Made by a program: the position numbers and the translations under genes. From NCBI GenBank assembly GCA_050122535.1, contig JASFIT010000201.1:1-8181 (forward strand): a stretch of 8,181 bases of DNA, read 5' to 3'. Below, in pieces: positions 1 through 5,915 of the stretch (position 1 is its first letter; every line of letters starts with the position of its first letter). This stretch comes from JASFEQ01 sp050122535 (lineage in GTDB: Bacteria > Desulfobacterota > DSM-4660 > Desulfatiglandales > HGW-15). A model generated the notes under the pieces. That model was not told where the DNA came from, did not search any database, and was given only the letters and a program-made list of their open reading frames with translations.

Positions 1-393
1 GGCAAGAAGACCTTCAGCCTCAATATCGACCGGGTTGCCGTCAATATCAACGCCTCGCACCTTTACTTGTGCGCTCCGGCTGACTTCAGCCGAAAAATCA
101 ATCACGCTCAGGCATGCCTCCTCTTGGACAATATCCCCTTCCGCTAAAACGATTTCAGGATTGATGATGACATTTAGACTTCGACCTGCATCGGCGGGAG
201 AGACATCGTATACGAGAACCCGCTTAGGTTCTCCCACCTGGTTTGCAGCTAGACCGACCCCGGGAGCCGCATACATGGTCTCGGCCATCTTATCCACCAA
301 CTTCTGGATTTCCTCATCGATGTCCTTAACGAGCTCAGTGGTAACCCTCAAGATTGGGGCCGGGTAGGTGTATATCTTTATCTTCTCTGCCAT
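1..393 (-). CDS. def: Peptide deformylase, N-terminal 131 residues (3' end outside window)
   Basis: Peptide deformylase removes the formyl group from the initiator methionine of nascent proteins, using a divalent metal (usually Fe2+) in the cytoplasm. The reverse complement from the ATG at 391-393 reads MAEKIKIYTYPAPILR and stays open to the window edge. Family motif I (GxGLAAxQ) is present as GVGLAANQ at residues 45-52. Motif II appears as EACLS at 92-96, with the metal-ligand Cys at 94. The third motif (HExDH), expected about 40 residues further on, lies beyond position 1, so this is a partial gene cut by the window. Two departures from the usual EGCLSVPG are visible: Gly is Ala at 93, and the next residues are VIDF rather than VPG. 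The metal ligand and the Gln of motif I are kept. No strong Shine-Dalgarno is seen; AAAAGAAAAG lies upstream. The gene is divergent from the HD-domain gene. Confidence 0.93.
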   Translation of the reverse strand, partial: MAEKIKIYTYPAPILRVTTELVKDIDEEIQKLVDKMAETMYAAPGVGLAANQVGEPKRVLVYDVSPADAGRSLNVIINPEIVLAEGDIVQEEACLSVIDFSAEVSRSAQVKVRGVDIDGNPVDIEAEGLLA

Positions 394-465
394 GCGCACT
401 GAATCTTTTCTTTTGGGTTTTCCGTATCTAAAAGGAAATTTATTTTGTATAATTGCCTTTTAAAT

Positions 466-492
466 ATTATAGCCTAAACCCTAATAAATCAA
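466..492 (-). promoter_or_regulatory. Candidate sigma-70 promoter for the deformylase gene
   Basis: On the minus strand a perfect TATAAT lies at 466-471, with TTGATT at 487-492 as a -35 match. The 15-bp spacer is short for sigma-70. It lies about 70 bp upstream of the deformylase ATG in AT-rich divergent intergenic DNA. A second TATAAT is on the plus strand at 448-453, facing the HD-domain gene, but no convincing -35 precedes it. Assigned by eye only. Confidence 0.35.
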
Positions 493-518
493 GGTACTAC
501 AAGAATAAACAACCTTGA
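489..518. repeat. 7-bp inverted repeat upstream of the HD-domain gene
   Basis: TCAAGGT at 489-495 and ACCTTGA at 512-518 are perfect inverted copies separated by 16 bp. The right copy ends 7 bp before the ATG at 526, and the left copy overlaps the candidate -35 of the divergent deformylase promoter. It could be an operator or a 5'-leader hairpin; a chance occurrence cannot be excluded. Confidence 0.3.
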
Positions 519-525
519 CTTTTCC

Positions 526-1146
526 ATGTCTTATCCCTATTCAGTGGACACCATGAAACAGGTCATTAATTTTCTCTTTGAAGTGGGCATGCTAAAAAAG
601 ACCCCTCGAACGGGGTATCAGTTCCTCGGATCTGGACAGGAATCGGTGGCTGAGCACTCATTTCGTACGGCCATTATTGGGTATGTGCTCTCCCTCCAAG
701 AACCGGAGGCGGACTCACGAAAAACCACCCTCATGTGTCTTTTCCATGACCTGCACGAAGCGAGGACAGGTGACCACAACTATGTAAACAAGAGGTATGT
801 CCACGTCTACGAAGAGAAGGCAATCCGAGATCTGGCCCAGGAACTGCCTTTTGGTGAGGAGATCATCTCCCTTACCCGGGAATTCCGTGAGGGAGAATCG
901 CTGGAAGCACGTATCTCAAGGGATGCGGATCAGATTGATCTTATTCTTGAGTTAAAAGAGCAGCAAGATTTGGGCAACGAATCTGCCGGAGAGTGGTTGT
1001 ACTATGCCGAAAAAAGGCTCCTCACGGACAGCGCAAAGAGGCTGGCTAAAAAGGTCATGAATACGAAATTCACCGACTGGTGGTTTGAGAAGAAGACGGA
1101 GTGGTGGGTAAATGGTCCTGCAAATGATGAAAAGGAACATGATTAA
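526..1146 (+). CDS. HD-domain phosphohydrolase, YfbR/5'-deoxynucleotidase-like
   Basis: This 206-residue protein has the metal-binding pattern of the HD superfamily. The first His is in ESVAEHSFR (H44), the HD dyad in LFHDLHEARTGD (H74, D75), and a late Asp in SRDADQIDLI (D135, or D133). The family, COG1896/YfbR-like, includes enzymes that dephosphorylate deoxyribonucleoside 5'-monophosphates with a divalent metal; the exact substrate here is not visible. No signal peptide or membrane segment is seen, so it should be cytoplasmic. The start is uncertain: ATG 526 has no clear ribosome-binding site, whereas ATG 553 (residue 10) follows GTGGA at a reasonable distance and lies close to the conserved FLFEVGMLKKTPR region. 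The C-terminal end is rich in Trp and Lys (TDWWFEKKTEWW). The last 35 bp overlap the TonB-like frame, which suggests co-transcription. Confidence 0.85.
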   Translation: MSYPYSVDTMKQVINFLFEVGMLKKTPRTGYQFLGSGQESVAEHSFRTAIIGYVLSLQEPEADSRKTTLMCLFHDLHEARTGDHNYVNKRYVHVYEEKAIRDLAQELPFGEEIISLTREFREGESLEARISRDADQIDLILELKEQQDLGNESAGEWLYYAEKRLLTDSAKRLAKKVMNTKFTDWWFEKKTEWWVNGPANDEKEHD

Positions 1147-1726
1147 TACCTCTCTCCTCCAATCCGGGGCTGTCATGAGGGTCAGTCTGATCCTCTCCTT
1201 TTTCTTTCACGTTGTCGCAATCCTAGTATTGCAGGAGGCCTTTCCCTTGCAATGGCCCGTGGAAGACCTCCGAACCTTCCGGGTGGACCTGATCAGACCC
1301 CCTGTCGAAGATATGGATCCCGAGGAACTCTCTGCTCCTGATATCTCGCGAACTGAACAAGAGGCAAAGCCACCCCCTTCACTGGACCAAGATACCATCT
1401 CCTTGGATACAAAGGATGAAAGATATGTGACCTATGCGAAGCTCATCAAGGAGAGGATTGGATTCCACTGGAAATATCCACCAGATGCGTTGGAAAGGCT
1501 TCTGGAAGGGAAACTGATGGTGGTTTTCAGCCTTGCCAGAAAAGGGGAAGTGATCCAAGTAAAACTCATGAAAAACTCTGGGCATGAAATTCTCGATAGG
1601 GAAGCCATCCGAGCCATCAAGGCCGCGGCCCCCTTCCCTCCCTTTCCAGGGCATGTAAGAGTAAGCCGCCTTAATATAAAGGCAAGCTTTGATTATCGTC
1701 TCACATCCAAGAAGAAGAATAAATAA
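1112..1726 (+). CDS. TonB-like energy-transducing protein
   Basis: TonB-family proteins are anchored in the inner membrane, span the periplasm, and pass proton-motive-force energy to outer-membrane receptors. The single membrane segment is at about residues 23-40 (VSLILSFFFHVVAILVL). It contains S29 and H33, matching the SxxxH spacing of the functionally important Ser16/His20 of E. coli TonB. A short Pro/acidic spacer (about 60-95, with RPP and KPPP) is followed by a TonB C-terminal-type domain (about 104-197), including YPPDA, EGKLMVVFSLARKGEV and LDREAIRAIKAAAPFPPFP. At 204 residues it is short for TonB, mainly in the spacer. The start is unclear: ATGs at 1112, 1124, 1127, 1139 and 1175 are in frame. 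The last follows GGGG at a good distance and begins directly at the membrane segment. Partner ExbB/ExbD genes are not in the window. Confidence 0.82.
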   Translation: MVLQMMKRNMINTSLLQSGAVMRVSLILSFFFHVVAILVLQEAFPLQWPVEDLRTFRVDLIRPPVEDMDPEELSAPDISRTEQEAKPPPSLDQDTISLDTKDERYVTYAKLIKERIGFHWKYPPDALERLLEGKLMVVFSLARKGEVIQVKLMKNSGHEILDREAIRAIKAAAPFPPFPGHVRVSRLNIKASFDYRLTSKKKNK

Positions 1727-1766
1727 TAGACATCATTTTCCTTATCCATCTTTAATTAATCCTATC

Positions 1767-1794
1767 TTGACTAAACGAATATAGTGATTATCAT
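1767..1794 (+). promoter_or_regulatory. Candidate sigma-70 promoter for the J-protein/PP-loop operon
   Basis: TTGACT at 1767-1772 and TATCAT at 1789-1794 are separated by 16 bp, each with one mismatch to the sigma-70 consensus. They lie in the 118-bp gap before the J-protein gene, leaving a leader of about 45 nt. No CIRCE inverted repeat and no good sigma-32-type -10 are seen, so heat-shock control is not evident. Confidence 0.45.
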
Positions 1795-1844
1795 TGTGTT
1801 ATCATACCTGTGGATTTCTAAAAGAATAAAGAGATGAGAGGGAT

Positions 1845-2786
1845 ATGTCGGGTAAAGATTACTATCAAATTTTGGGTGTCTCTAAATCAGCCTCTCCTGA
1901 GGAAATAAAAAAGTCCTACCGTAAGCTTGCCCTCAAATACCATCCGGATCGAAACAAGGGAGATAAAGGGGCTGAGGCCAAATTCAAAGAAATCAGTGAG
2001 GCCTATGCGGTCCTGAGCGATCCGGAGAAGAAAAAACATTATGACATGTTCGGCGCGGACGGCTTCCACAAGCGATTTACCCAGGAAGACATCTTCCGAG
2101 ACTTTGACTTTGGGACTATCTTCAAGGAATTTGGCTTTGGCACCGGAGGACGGGGCCCAAACATCTTTAGCCAGATCTTTGGAGGTCCAGGGCAGACCCA
2201 ATATAGGAGTGGAGGACCTTTTGAAGGGGCCTATGGGGGTTTTGGCGGTCAACCTCAAGGCATGAGAGGCCAGGATCTGGTCTATGAGCTATCCGTCACA
2301 TTGGAAGAAGTGGTAACCACCACAGACAAGGTCATCTCTTACCAGGTTGGTGGTCATCATCAAAAGGTCTCCGTTAAAGTCCCAGCAGGCATCTCAAGCG
2401 GGAAAAAGCTGAGGCTCAGCGGGAAAGGTCAGCCCGGTGCTTACGGAGGTCCTAACGGAGACCTTTATATTCAGATCAGGGTTATTGACCATCCTCTCTT
2501 TAAGAGGGAGGGCGATAATCTCATCCTGAACAGGGAAATCAAGTTCTCAGAGGCCCTTTTGGGGACGGAAATTGAGGTTCCAACCATTGACAAGAAGACA
2601 TTACGTCTCAAGATACCTCCCGGCACCCAGAGCAACGCCAAATTCAGGCTAAAAGGACATGGCGTGCCCCGTATGAATCGTAGTGGTCGGGGGGATGCCT
2701 TTGTTCAGGTAACCATAGGCATACCCAAGAAACCCAACAAAAAGCAAAAGGCATTAGCGGAAGAGCTGGCAGAAGCGGGGCTGTAA
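1845..2786 (+). CDS. cbpA: J-domain co-chaperone without zinc finger, CbpA-like
   Basis: J proteins deliver client polypeptides to Hsp70 (DnaK) and stimulate its ATPase through the HPD motif. The J domain occupies residues 4-72 (KDYYQILGVSKSASPEEIKK), with HPD at 33-35. A Gly/Phe-rich linker follows at about 72-145 (FKEFGFGTGG, GAYGGFGG). Two C-terminal beta-rich substrate-binding domains cover about 149-305, including VKVPAGISSGKKLRLSGKG and LKIPPGTQSNAKFRLKGHG. The CxxCxGxG zinc-finger repeats of true DnaJ are absent, making this a class B protein like E. coli CbpA. Its 313 residues fit that class, which averages about 300. The start ATG is preceded by GAGAGGG at good spacing and opens directly on the J domain. 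It heads a two-gene unit with the PP-loop gene, 1 bp downstream. No dnaK or grpE is nearby. Confidence 0.92.
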   Translation: MSGKDYYQILGVSKSASPEEIKKSYRKLALKYHPDRNKGDKGAEAKFKEISEAYAVLSDPEKKKHYDMFGADGFHKRFTQEDIFRDFDFGTIFKEFGFGTGGRGPNIFSQIFGGPGQTQYRSGGPFEGAYGGFGGQPQGMRGQDLVYELSVTLEEVVTTTDKVISYQVGGHHQKVSVKVPAGISSGKKLRLSGKGQPGAYGGPNGDLYIQIRVIDHPLFKREGDNLILNREIKFSEALLGTEIEVPTIDKKTLRLKIPPGTQSNAKFRLKGHGVPRMNRSGRGDAFVQVTIGIPKKPNKKQKALAEELAEAGL

Positions 2787-2787
2787 C

Positions 2788-3759
2788 ATGAAAGCCTTAT
2801 GCGTGTTTTCAGGAGGCCTGGACAGCATGCTGGCTGCGGAACTGATAAGGGCCCAGGGCATTGATGTCCTGGCCCTTTTTTTTGAAACGCCCTTTTTTGC
2901 ATCACCCAAGGCCAGAAAATCTGCTGAAAGTATAGGCCTGCCCATCAAGGTTGTGGATATTACAGAAAGGCATCTGGAGATGCTTAAGAACCCGAAACAC
3001 GGTTACGGGGGACACATGAACCCATGCATAGATTGCCATACTTTGATGATACGTATTGCAGGCGAGATGCTTGAGCAGGAGGGAGCGAGCTTCATCATCA
3101 CGGGCGAGGTGTTAGGCCAAAGGCCCATGTCACAAAACCTAAAAGCGTTGTCCATGGTCGCCTCAGAGAGCGGCTTTCAGGATCTTATCCTGAGGCCCCT
3201 TTCGGCTAAAAGACTGCCAATAAGCCTTCCTGAGGAAAAGGGATGGGTGGATAGGGAAAAGCTTTTGGGTCTTTCTGGTCGATCTCGCAAACCCCAGATG
3301 GAACTGGCCAGACGGTTGAACATGAAGGATTATCCATCTCCAGCGGGTGGCTGTTTGTTAACGGATGAGGTCTTTTCTCGACGCCTGAAAGATCGACTCG
3401 CTGCCGCACCCCACTTGGAGTCGAGAGAGATTGAACTGCTGAAATTGGGTCGCCACTTCCGGATCGGTCCTCAGACTAAACTGGTTGTGGGAAGAAATGA
3501 AAAGGAAAACAGGACAATACATGCCTTGTCTAAAGAAACAGATCTATTGCTGAGAACGGTCTCCGTTCCCGGACCCACAGCTCTTGTGTTGGGTGATCTA
3601 ACCCCTGAACTGGAGGAACTGGCAGCCTCTGTGACAGTCTCTTACAGTGATGCGGGGAATAACGAATTGACAGAGGTTTCTTTGACTGGAAGCGGGAAAG
3701 ACGGGGTGAGAATGGCGAAAGGAAGGGATAAGAGGGGATTCAGGAGCTACATGGTCTAG
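2788..3759 (+). CDS. ThiI-like PP-loop protein with NFACT-R-like C-terminal domain (predicted tRNA thiolation)
   Basis: The protein begins with an ATP-pyrophosphatase (PP-loop) domain; SGGLDS at residues 8-13 is the nucleotide-binding signature. Such enzymes adenylate a target uridine before sulfur transfer, as ThiI and MnmA do in making thiouridine in tRNA. Paired cysteines in NPCIDCH (C80, C83) and a third in PAGGCLLT (C189) could carry sulfur or bind a metal or Fe-S cluster. The region about 215-285 (KLGRHFRIGPQTKLVVGRNEKENRTI) resembles the NFACT-R RNA-binding domain found in a branch of ThiI-like proteins. It lacks the N-terminal THUMP region of E. coli ThiI and a rhodanese domain. The residue being modified cannot be named. 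The ATG follows the J-protein stop by 1 bp, so translation is probably coupled; GGGG in GCGGGGCTGTAAC may serve as the ribosome site. The tail from about 290 is low-complexity and basic (GRDKRGFR). Confidence 0.78.
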   Translation: MKALCVFSGGLDSMLAAELIRAQGIDVLALFFETPFFASPKARKSAESIGLPIKVVDITERHLEMLKNPKHGYGGHMNPCIDCHTLMIRIAGEMLEQEGASFIITGEVLGQRPMSQNLKALSMVASESGFQDLILRPLSAKRLPISLPEEKGWVDREKLLGLSGRSRKPQMELARRLNMKDYPSPAGGCLLTDEVFSRRLKDRLAAAPHLESREIELLKLGRHFRIGPQTKLVVGRNEKENRTIHALSKETDLLLRTVSVPGPTALVLGDLTPELEELAASVTVSYSDAGNNELTEVSLTGSGKDGVRMAKGRDKRGFRSYMV

Positions 3760-3795
3760 TAAAGAACCCGGGCCTAGAGGATGCGGCCTTGATTT

Positions 3796-3809
3796 GCCCT
3801 TAGAAGGGC
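3796..3809 (+). terminator. Weak terminator-like hairpin after the PP-loop gene
   Basis: GCCCTT at 3796-3801 and AAGGGC at 3804-3809 form a short GC-rich hairpin about 35 bp past the PP-loop stop codon. The following bases (TTCATT) are only a poor T-tract, so termination here is possible but weakly supported. Confidence 0.3.
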
Positions 3810-3825
3810 TTCATTACGCTATCGC

Positions 3826-3891
3826 CTTTAGAGTGCCTAAAGTGTTTTGAAGTGACTAAAGCGCCTAAAGTGAGCTAAAGTGCCTAAAGTA
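3826..3891. repeat. Degenerate CTAAAGTG direct-repeat array, 9-10 bp period
   Basis: CTAAAG followed by TG, CG or TA begins at 3837, 3856, 3865, 3875 and 3884. A decayed unit (TTGAAGTG) fills the 3847 position, giving six units stepping by 10, 9, 9, 10 and 9 bp. The reverse-complement core CTTTAG occurs just before the array (3826-3831) and just after it inside the palindrome at 3897-3912. The array lies in the 250-bp gap between convergent genes and has no coding potential. I infer a dispersed intergenic repeat family; function unknown. Confidence 0.7.
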
Positions 3892-3896
3892 ATATC

Positions 3897-3912
3897 GTGA
3901 TCTTTAGATCAC
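3897..3912. repeat. Near-perfect 16-bp palindrome at the end of the repeat array
   Basis: GTGATCT at 3897-3903 and AGATCAC at 3906-3912 are perfect inverted copies around TT. The core CTTTAG is the reverse complement of the array's CTAAAG. As RNA the loop would open to TTTA on a 6-bp stem. TTAAAA follows, so it is not a clear intrinsic terminator; a protein-binding site is equally possible. Confidence 0.5.
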
Positions 3913-3927
3913 TTAAAACGCATTCTA

Positions 3928-3976
3928 TCGGCCAAGGCGTAGCCGAATACATCTGACCTGGCCCAGAGGACCAGGT
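3928..3976. repeat. Two adjacent small hairpins between convergent genes
   Basis: The first hairpin pairs TCGGC (3928-3932) with GCCGA (3942-3946) across 9 nt. The second pairs ACCTGG (3956-3961) with CCAGGT (3971-3976) across 9 nt. They lie 33 to 82 bp beyond the stop of the minus-strand membrane-protein gene. Neither is followed by a T-run on the minus strand, so a terminator role is only tentative. The 3760-4009 gap contains no other recognisable feature. Confidence 0.35.
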
Positions 3977-4009
3977 TTCTGACTTCAAAATAAAGGCGAT
4001 GGAGAGCCG

Positions 4010-4858
4010 TTATTTTCTCAAAAGTTTTTGTAAAAAAGCCTTCTCTCTCATTTCAGTGACCCTTTTTTCCATCTCCTTTATCTTCTTCTTGTGGACGTCT
4101 ATTTGAACCTCCGCACTGCGCACCCTTTCATCAATTTTGTGCACCTGCATGGTCAAGTTCATCACTTCCACCTTCTCCTCTCTATTCAGCTCACCGCCGG
4201 GTATAGCATCCAGCTTTCCCACCACTTCAGTTCTCTCACCCTCGAGCCTTGCAATGAGCTTCATTTGTTCTTCCACGTGGATTTTGCTCTGATCTAGCTC
4301 TTTCAGAATGGCTTCCTCGGACTCCATGGTGAAATATAGGTAGGAAAAAACCATGACACCAACCAGAACAAGAACCCCCATGACTTTAAATGCCAAGCTG
4401 AACAATCCAACGATCAGATGCCCTAGGGATTTAATGCGAACCACTTGAGCTAAAATGGCTTCTTTCTTGGTATAGCCTTTCACGTCCCCTGCCACCTGCT
4501 CCCTTATGGCATCCACCGTGTCCACCAAGGCGTCGACCTTGGCCTCCAGTTCACTACCCAATTCACCCACACTGCATTTCTTGGTGATATCCTTGTCAGG
4601 CTCTTGCAGACGCTGGGCCGTAATCTGAATGCCTTCTAAGACCTGGTCTGTATCCACTTCCTCTACAAATTTCCCCGGATACTGCTTTTTGAGGGACGAG
4701 ATGTCTCTTTTGAGCTTTTTTAGATGGGAATCAATGGTAAGGCCGATCTTTTTCAAAAAGACGGCGTCACAAAGGTAGGCGTTTCCTATACTCAGCATGA
4801 GGGCCATGTCCCTTATGCCGTGTATGCTTCTGAAGGATTCTTGATGCTCGGAAGCCAT
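4010..4858 (-). CDS. Membrane protein with C-terminal coiled coil, function unknown
   Basis: I do not recognise this 282-residue protein. Residues 1-140 are mixed and charged, with amphipathic stretches such as SHLKKLKRDISSLKKQ (44-59) and LEAKVDALVDTVDAI (104-118). A long hydrophobic block at about 144-178 (LGHLIVGLFSLAFKVMGVL onward) is long enough for one extended or two tightly packed membrane helices. The remainder, about 179-275, is highly charged with heptad-like leucines and isoleucines (LKELDQSKIHVEEQMKLIARLE) and should form coiled coils, broken near 219-224 by IPGGEL. There is no signal peptide and no catalytic motif. Single cysteines are at 30 and 95. The ATG is preceded by GAAGAG at a workable distance. 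The convergent plus-strand gene is 250 bp away. A structural, scaffold or sensor-like role is possible, but nothing in the sequence shows it. The 156-bp gap upstream (4859-5014) holds a minus-strand TATAAT at 4977-4982 without a good -35. Confidence 0.75.
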   Translation of the reverse strand: MASEHQESFRSIHGIRDMALMLSIGNAYLCDAVFLKKIGLTIDSHLKKLKRDISSLKKQYPGKFVEEVDTDQVLEGIQITAQRLQEPDKDITKKCSVGELGSELEAKVDALVDTVDAIREQVAGDVKGYTKKEAILAQVVRIKSLGHLIVGLFSLAFKVMGVLVLVGVMVFSYLYFTMESEEAILKELDQSKIHVEEQMKLIARLEGERTEVVGKLDAIPGGELNREEKVEVMNLTMQVHKIDERVRSAEVQIDVHKKKIKEMEKRVTEMREKAFLQKLLRK

Positions 4859-5014
4859 GAAAATCTCTTCTGCCTAGATGGGTCTCTCTTGCTTGGACAA
4901 CATCTCCAGCAAACCATAATCCTGCGAGGCCAGGACGATAAATAATTAAGTTTATCATATTTATGCCCACTTTTCCATTATATTTTCAAGGTGTTGCAAG
5001 GAAGGGACCCTGCT

Positions 5015-5524
5015 CTATCCTCCCCAGGGCATTTTGGCGTAGACCTGGTTAAGCTTATCACGATATTTTCTAAAGAAATTCTCATGACCCTTTTCCCAGC
5101 CTGAGAGCCTGAGGAGAGCCTTTTTCGCCTCCCCTTCTGTCTGGCTCGCCATATTCGCATAGAACTCGCTCAGATCCTTTTCAATAAGCCAAGCCGTATT
5201 GAAGACAGTCACATCTGGGACCATGGATCCCTCCAGACATTGCTGAAGAAACTCGGAGTTGGCCCGTTCATCAAAATAATTGGTCGGTTCCATGACCACC
5301 TCTTCTAAACTTTCCAGATCGATGTCTGATCCCTCCCCAAGTCCTTTCAGGATGCGATCGATATACTCGATATGCTTTTCCTCCTCTTTGATCAAGCGCT
5401 TGAATGCGCTGACCGCCGCGCCGATTCCCATTCGCTGAATGGAGGTTTCGAAAAAGCTTTTCCCCGTATGCTCCTGATTTAGGGCATATTCAAAAATCTT
5501 GATCAAATTCTTTTGTTGGTCCAT
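5015..5524 (-). CDS. Di-iron ferritin-like (rubrerythrin-type) protein
   Basis: The 169-residue protein starts MDQQKNLIKIFEYALNQE and shows the four-helix ferritin-like di-iron pattern. There are Glu candidates in helix A (E12, E18), ExxH in helix B (EEKH, E48/H51), Glu in helix C (E115, E120) and ExxH in helix D (EKGH, E144/H147). Related rubrerythrins reduce peroxide in anaerobes. The C-terminal rubredoxin CxxC domain is missing, so an electron donor would have to be separate, and the true substrate is open. It ends in MPWGG. I chose ATG 5524 because AAAGGG lies 5 nt upstream. A longer in-frame start at 5590 has no such site, falls inside the stem-loop at 5582-5601, and would add 22 residues with no domain character. 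Its upstream region is bounded by the palindromic element at 5640-5929. Confidence 0.82.
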   Translation of the reverse strand: MDQQKNLIKIFEYALNQEHTGKSFFETSIQRMGIGAAVSAFKRLIKEEEKHIEYIDRILKGLGEGSDIDLESLEEVVMEPTNYFDERANSEFLQQCLEGSMVPDVTVFNTAWLIEKDLSEFYANMASQTEGEAKKALLRLSGWEKGHENFFRKYRDKLNQVYAKMPWGG

Positions 5525-5581
5525 GTCAACCCTTTCTTTCCTCGCCTGTAGATCATCTAGAAATGGAGGATTAGCGATACT

Positions 5582-5601
5582 CCCCGCCATAAGGGGCGGG
5601 G
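5582..5601. terminator. Strong GC-rich hairpin, possible remnant terminator of the formate dehydrogenase gene
   Basis: CCCCGCC at 5582-5588 and GGCGGGG at 5595-5601 form a perfect 7-bp GC stem with a 6-nt loop. Read on the minus strand it lies 12 nt past the TAG (5614-5616) that would have ended the formate dehydrogenase frame without the inserted element. It lacks a downstream T-run on the minus strand. It could instead be a leader structure of the ferritin-like gene or a terminator on the plus strand, where CGTTTTGC follows. Confidence 0.45.
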
Positions 5602-5717
5602 CATCTCGTTTTGCTATAAAAGATCTCCTCCAACTCGAGAGGCTGTGTCAAAATTCGTCATCCCGGCCAAATCCCGAGGCCTGTCCAGCGAAGCTTCAGC
5701 GAAGACGGAAGCGGGAT

Positions 5718-5777
5718 GCTCGCCCTGTTGAATCTCGCCTTTAGCGAGTGCGCAAAGCGCAATTCAACAGGGCGAGC
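5718..5777. repeat. Perfect three-way-junction foldback inside the element
   Basis: A 16-bp perfect stem joins 5718-5733 (GCTCGCCCTGTTGAAT) and 5762-5777 (ATTCAACAGGGCGAGC). The 28 nt between are fully used by two hairpins: CTCGC (5734-5738) with GCGAG (5744-5748) over 5 nt, and TGCGC (5749-5753) with GCGCA (5757-5761) over AAA. No base at the junction is left unpaired. Either strand can adopt the fold. Confidence 0.85.
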
Positions 5778-5900
5778 CGGGATCCAGAATGATTTGATTT
5801 TTCCCTAGCTTCCTGGATTCCGGGTCTCGCCCAACCCCCTATCAAGCCTGTCCCTGTGAAAACAGGGATACGGGGCAGGCTTACAGGGCTCGCCCGGAAT
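5777..5900. repeat. Overlapping inverted repeats in the right half of the element
   Basis: CCGGGATCCAG (5777-5787) pairs with CTGGATTCCGG (5813-5823) with one mismatch. ATTCCGGG (5817-5824) pairs instead with CCCGGAAT (5893-5900). Within the latter arm, AAGCCTG (5844-5850) pairs with CAGGCTT (5876-5882), and CCCTGT (5852-5857) pairs with ACAGGG (5862-5867) around a GAAA loop. The first two options share bases and are mutually exclusive. Confidence 0.65.
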
Positions 5901-5915
5901 GACAGCTCTATTGAA

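Noticed and set aside
35..367. 110-codon plus-strand frame opposite the deformylase
   Set aside because: Its composition is that of a shadow frame, and the opposite strand carries two deformylase motifs.
1785..1806. Fur-box-like sequence (TGATTATCATT and TTATCAT) before the J-protein gene
   Set aside because: Only half of the expected symmetrical site matches, and the right half is in direct rather than inverted orientation.
3826..3891. CRISPR array
   Set aside because: The units are only 8-10 bp with no spacers of CRISPR length, and no cas gene is present.
4977..4982. Promoter for the membrane/coiled-coil gene
   Set aside because: A perfect minus-strand TATAAT exists, but no acceptable -35 lies 15-19 bp upstream, so it was mentioned rather than listed as a feature.
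5525..5590. N-terminal extension of the ferritin-like protein to ATG 5590
   Set aside because: The start codon lies in a GC-rich hairpin without a ribosome site, whereas ATG 5524 has AAAGGG at correct spacing and starts at the first helix.
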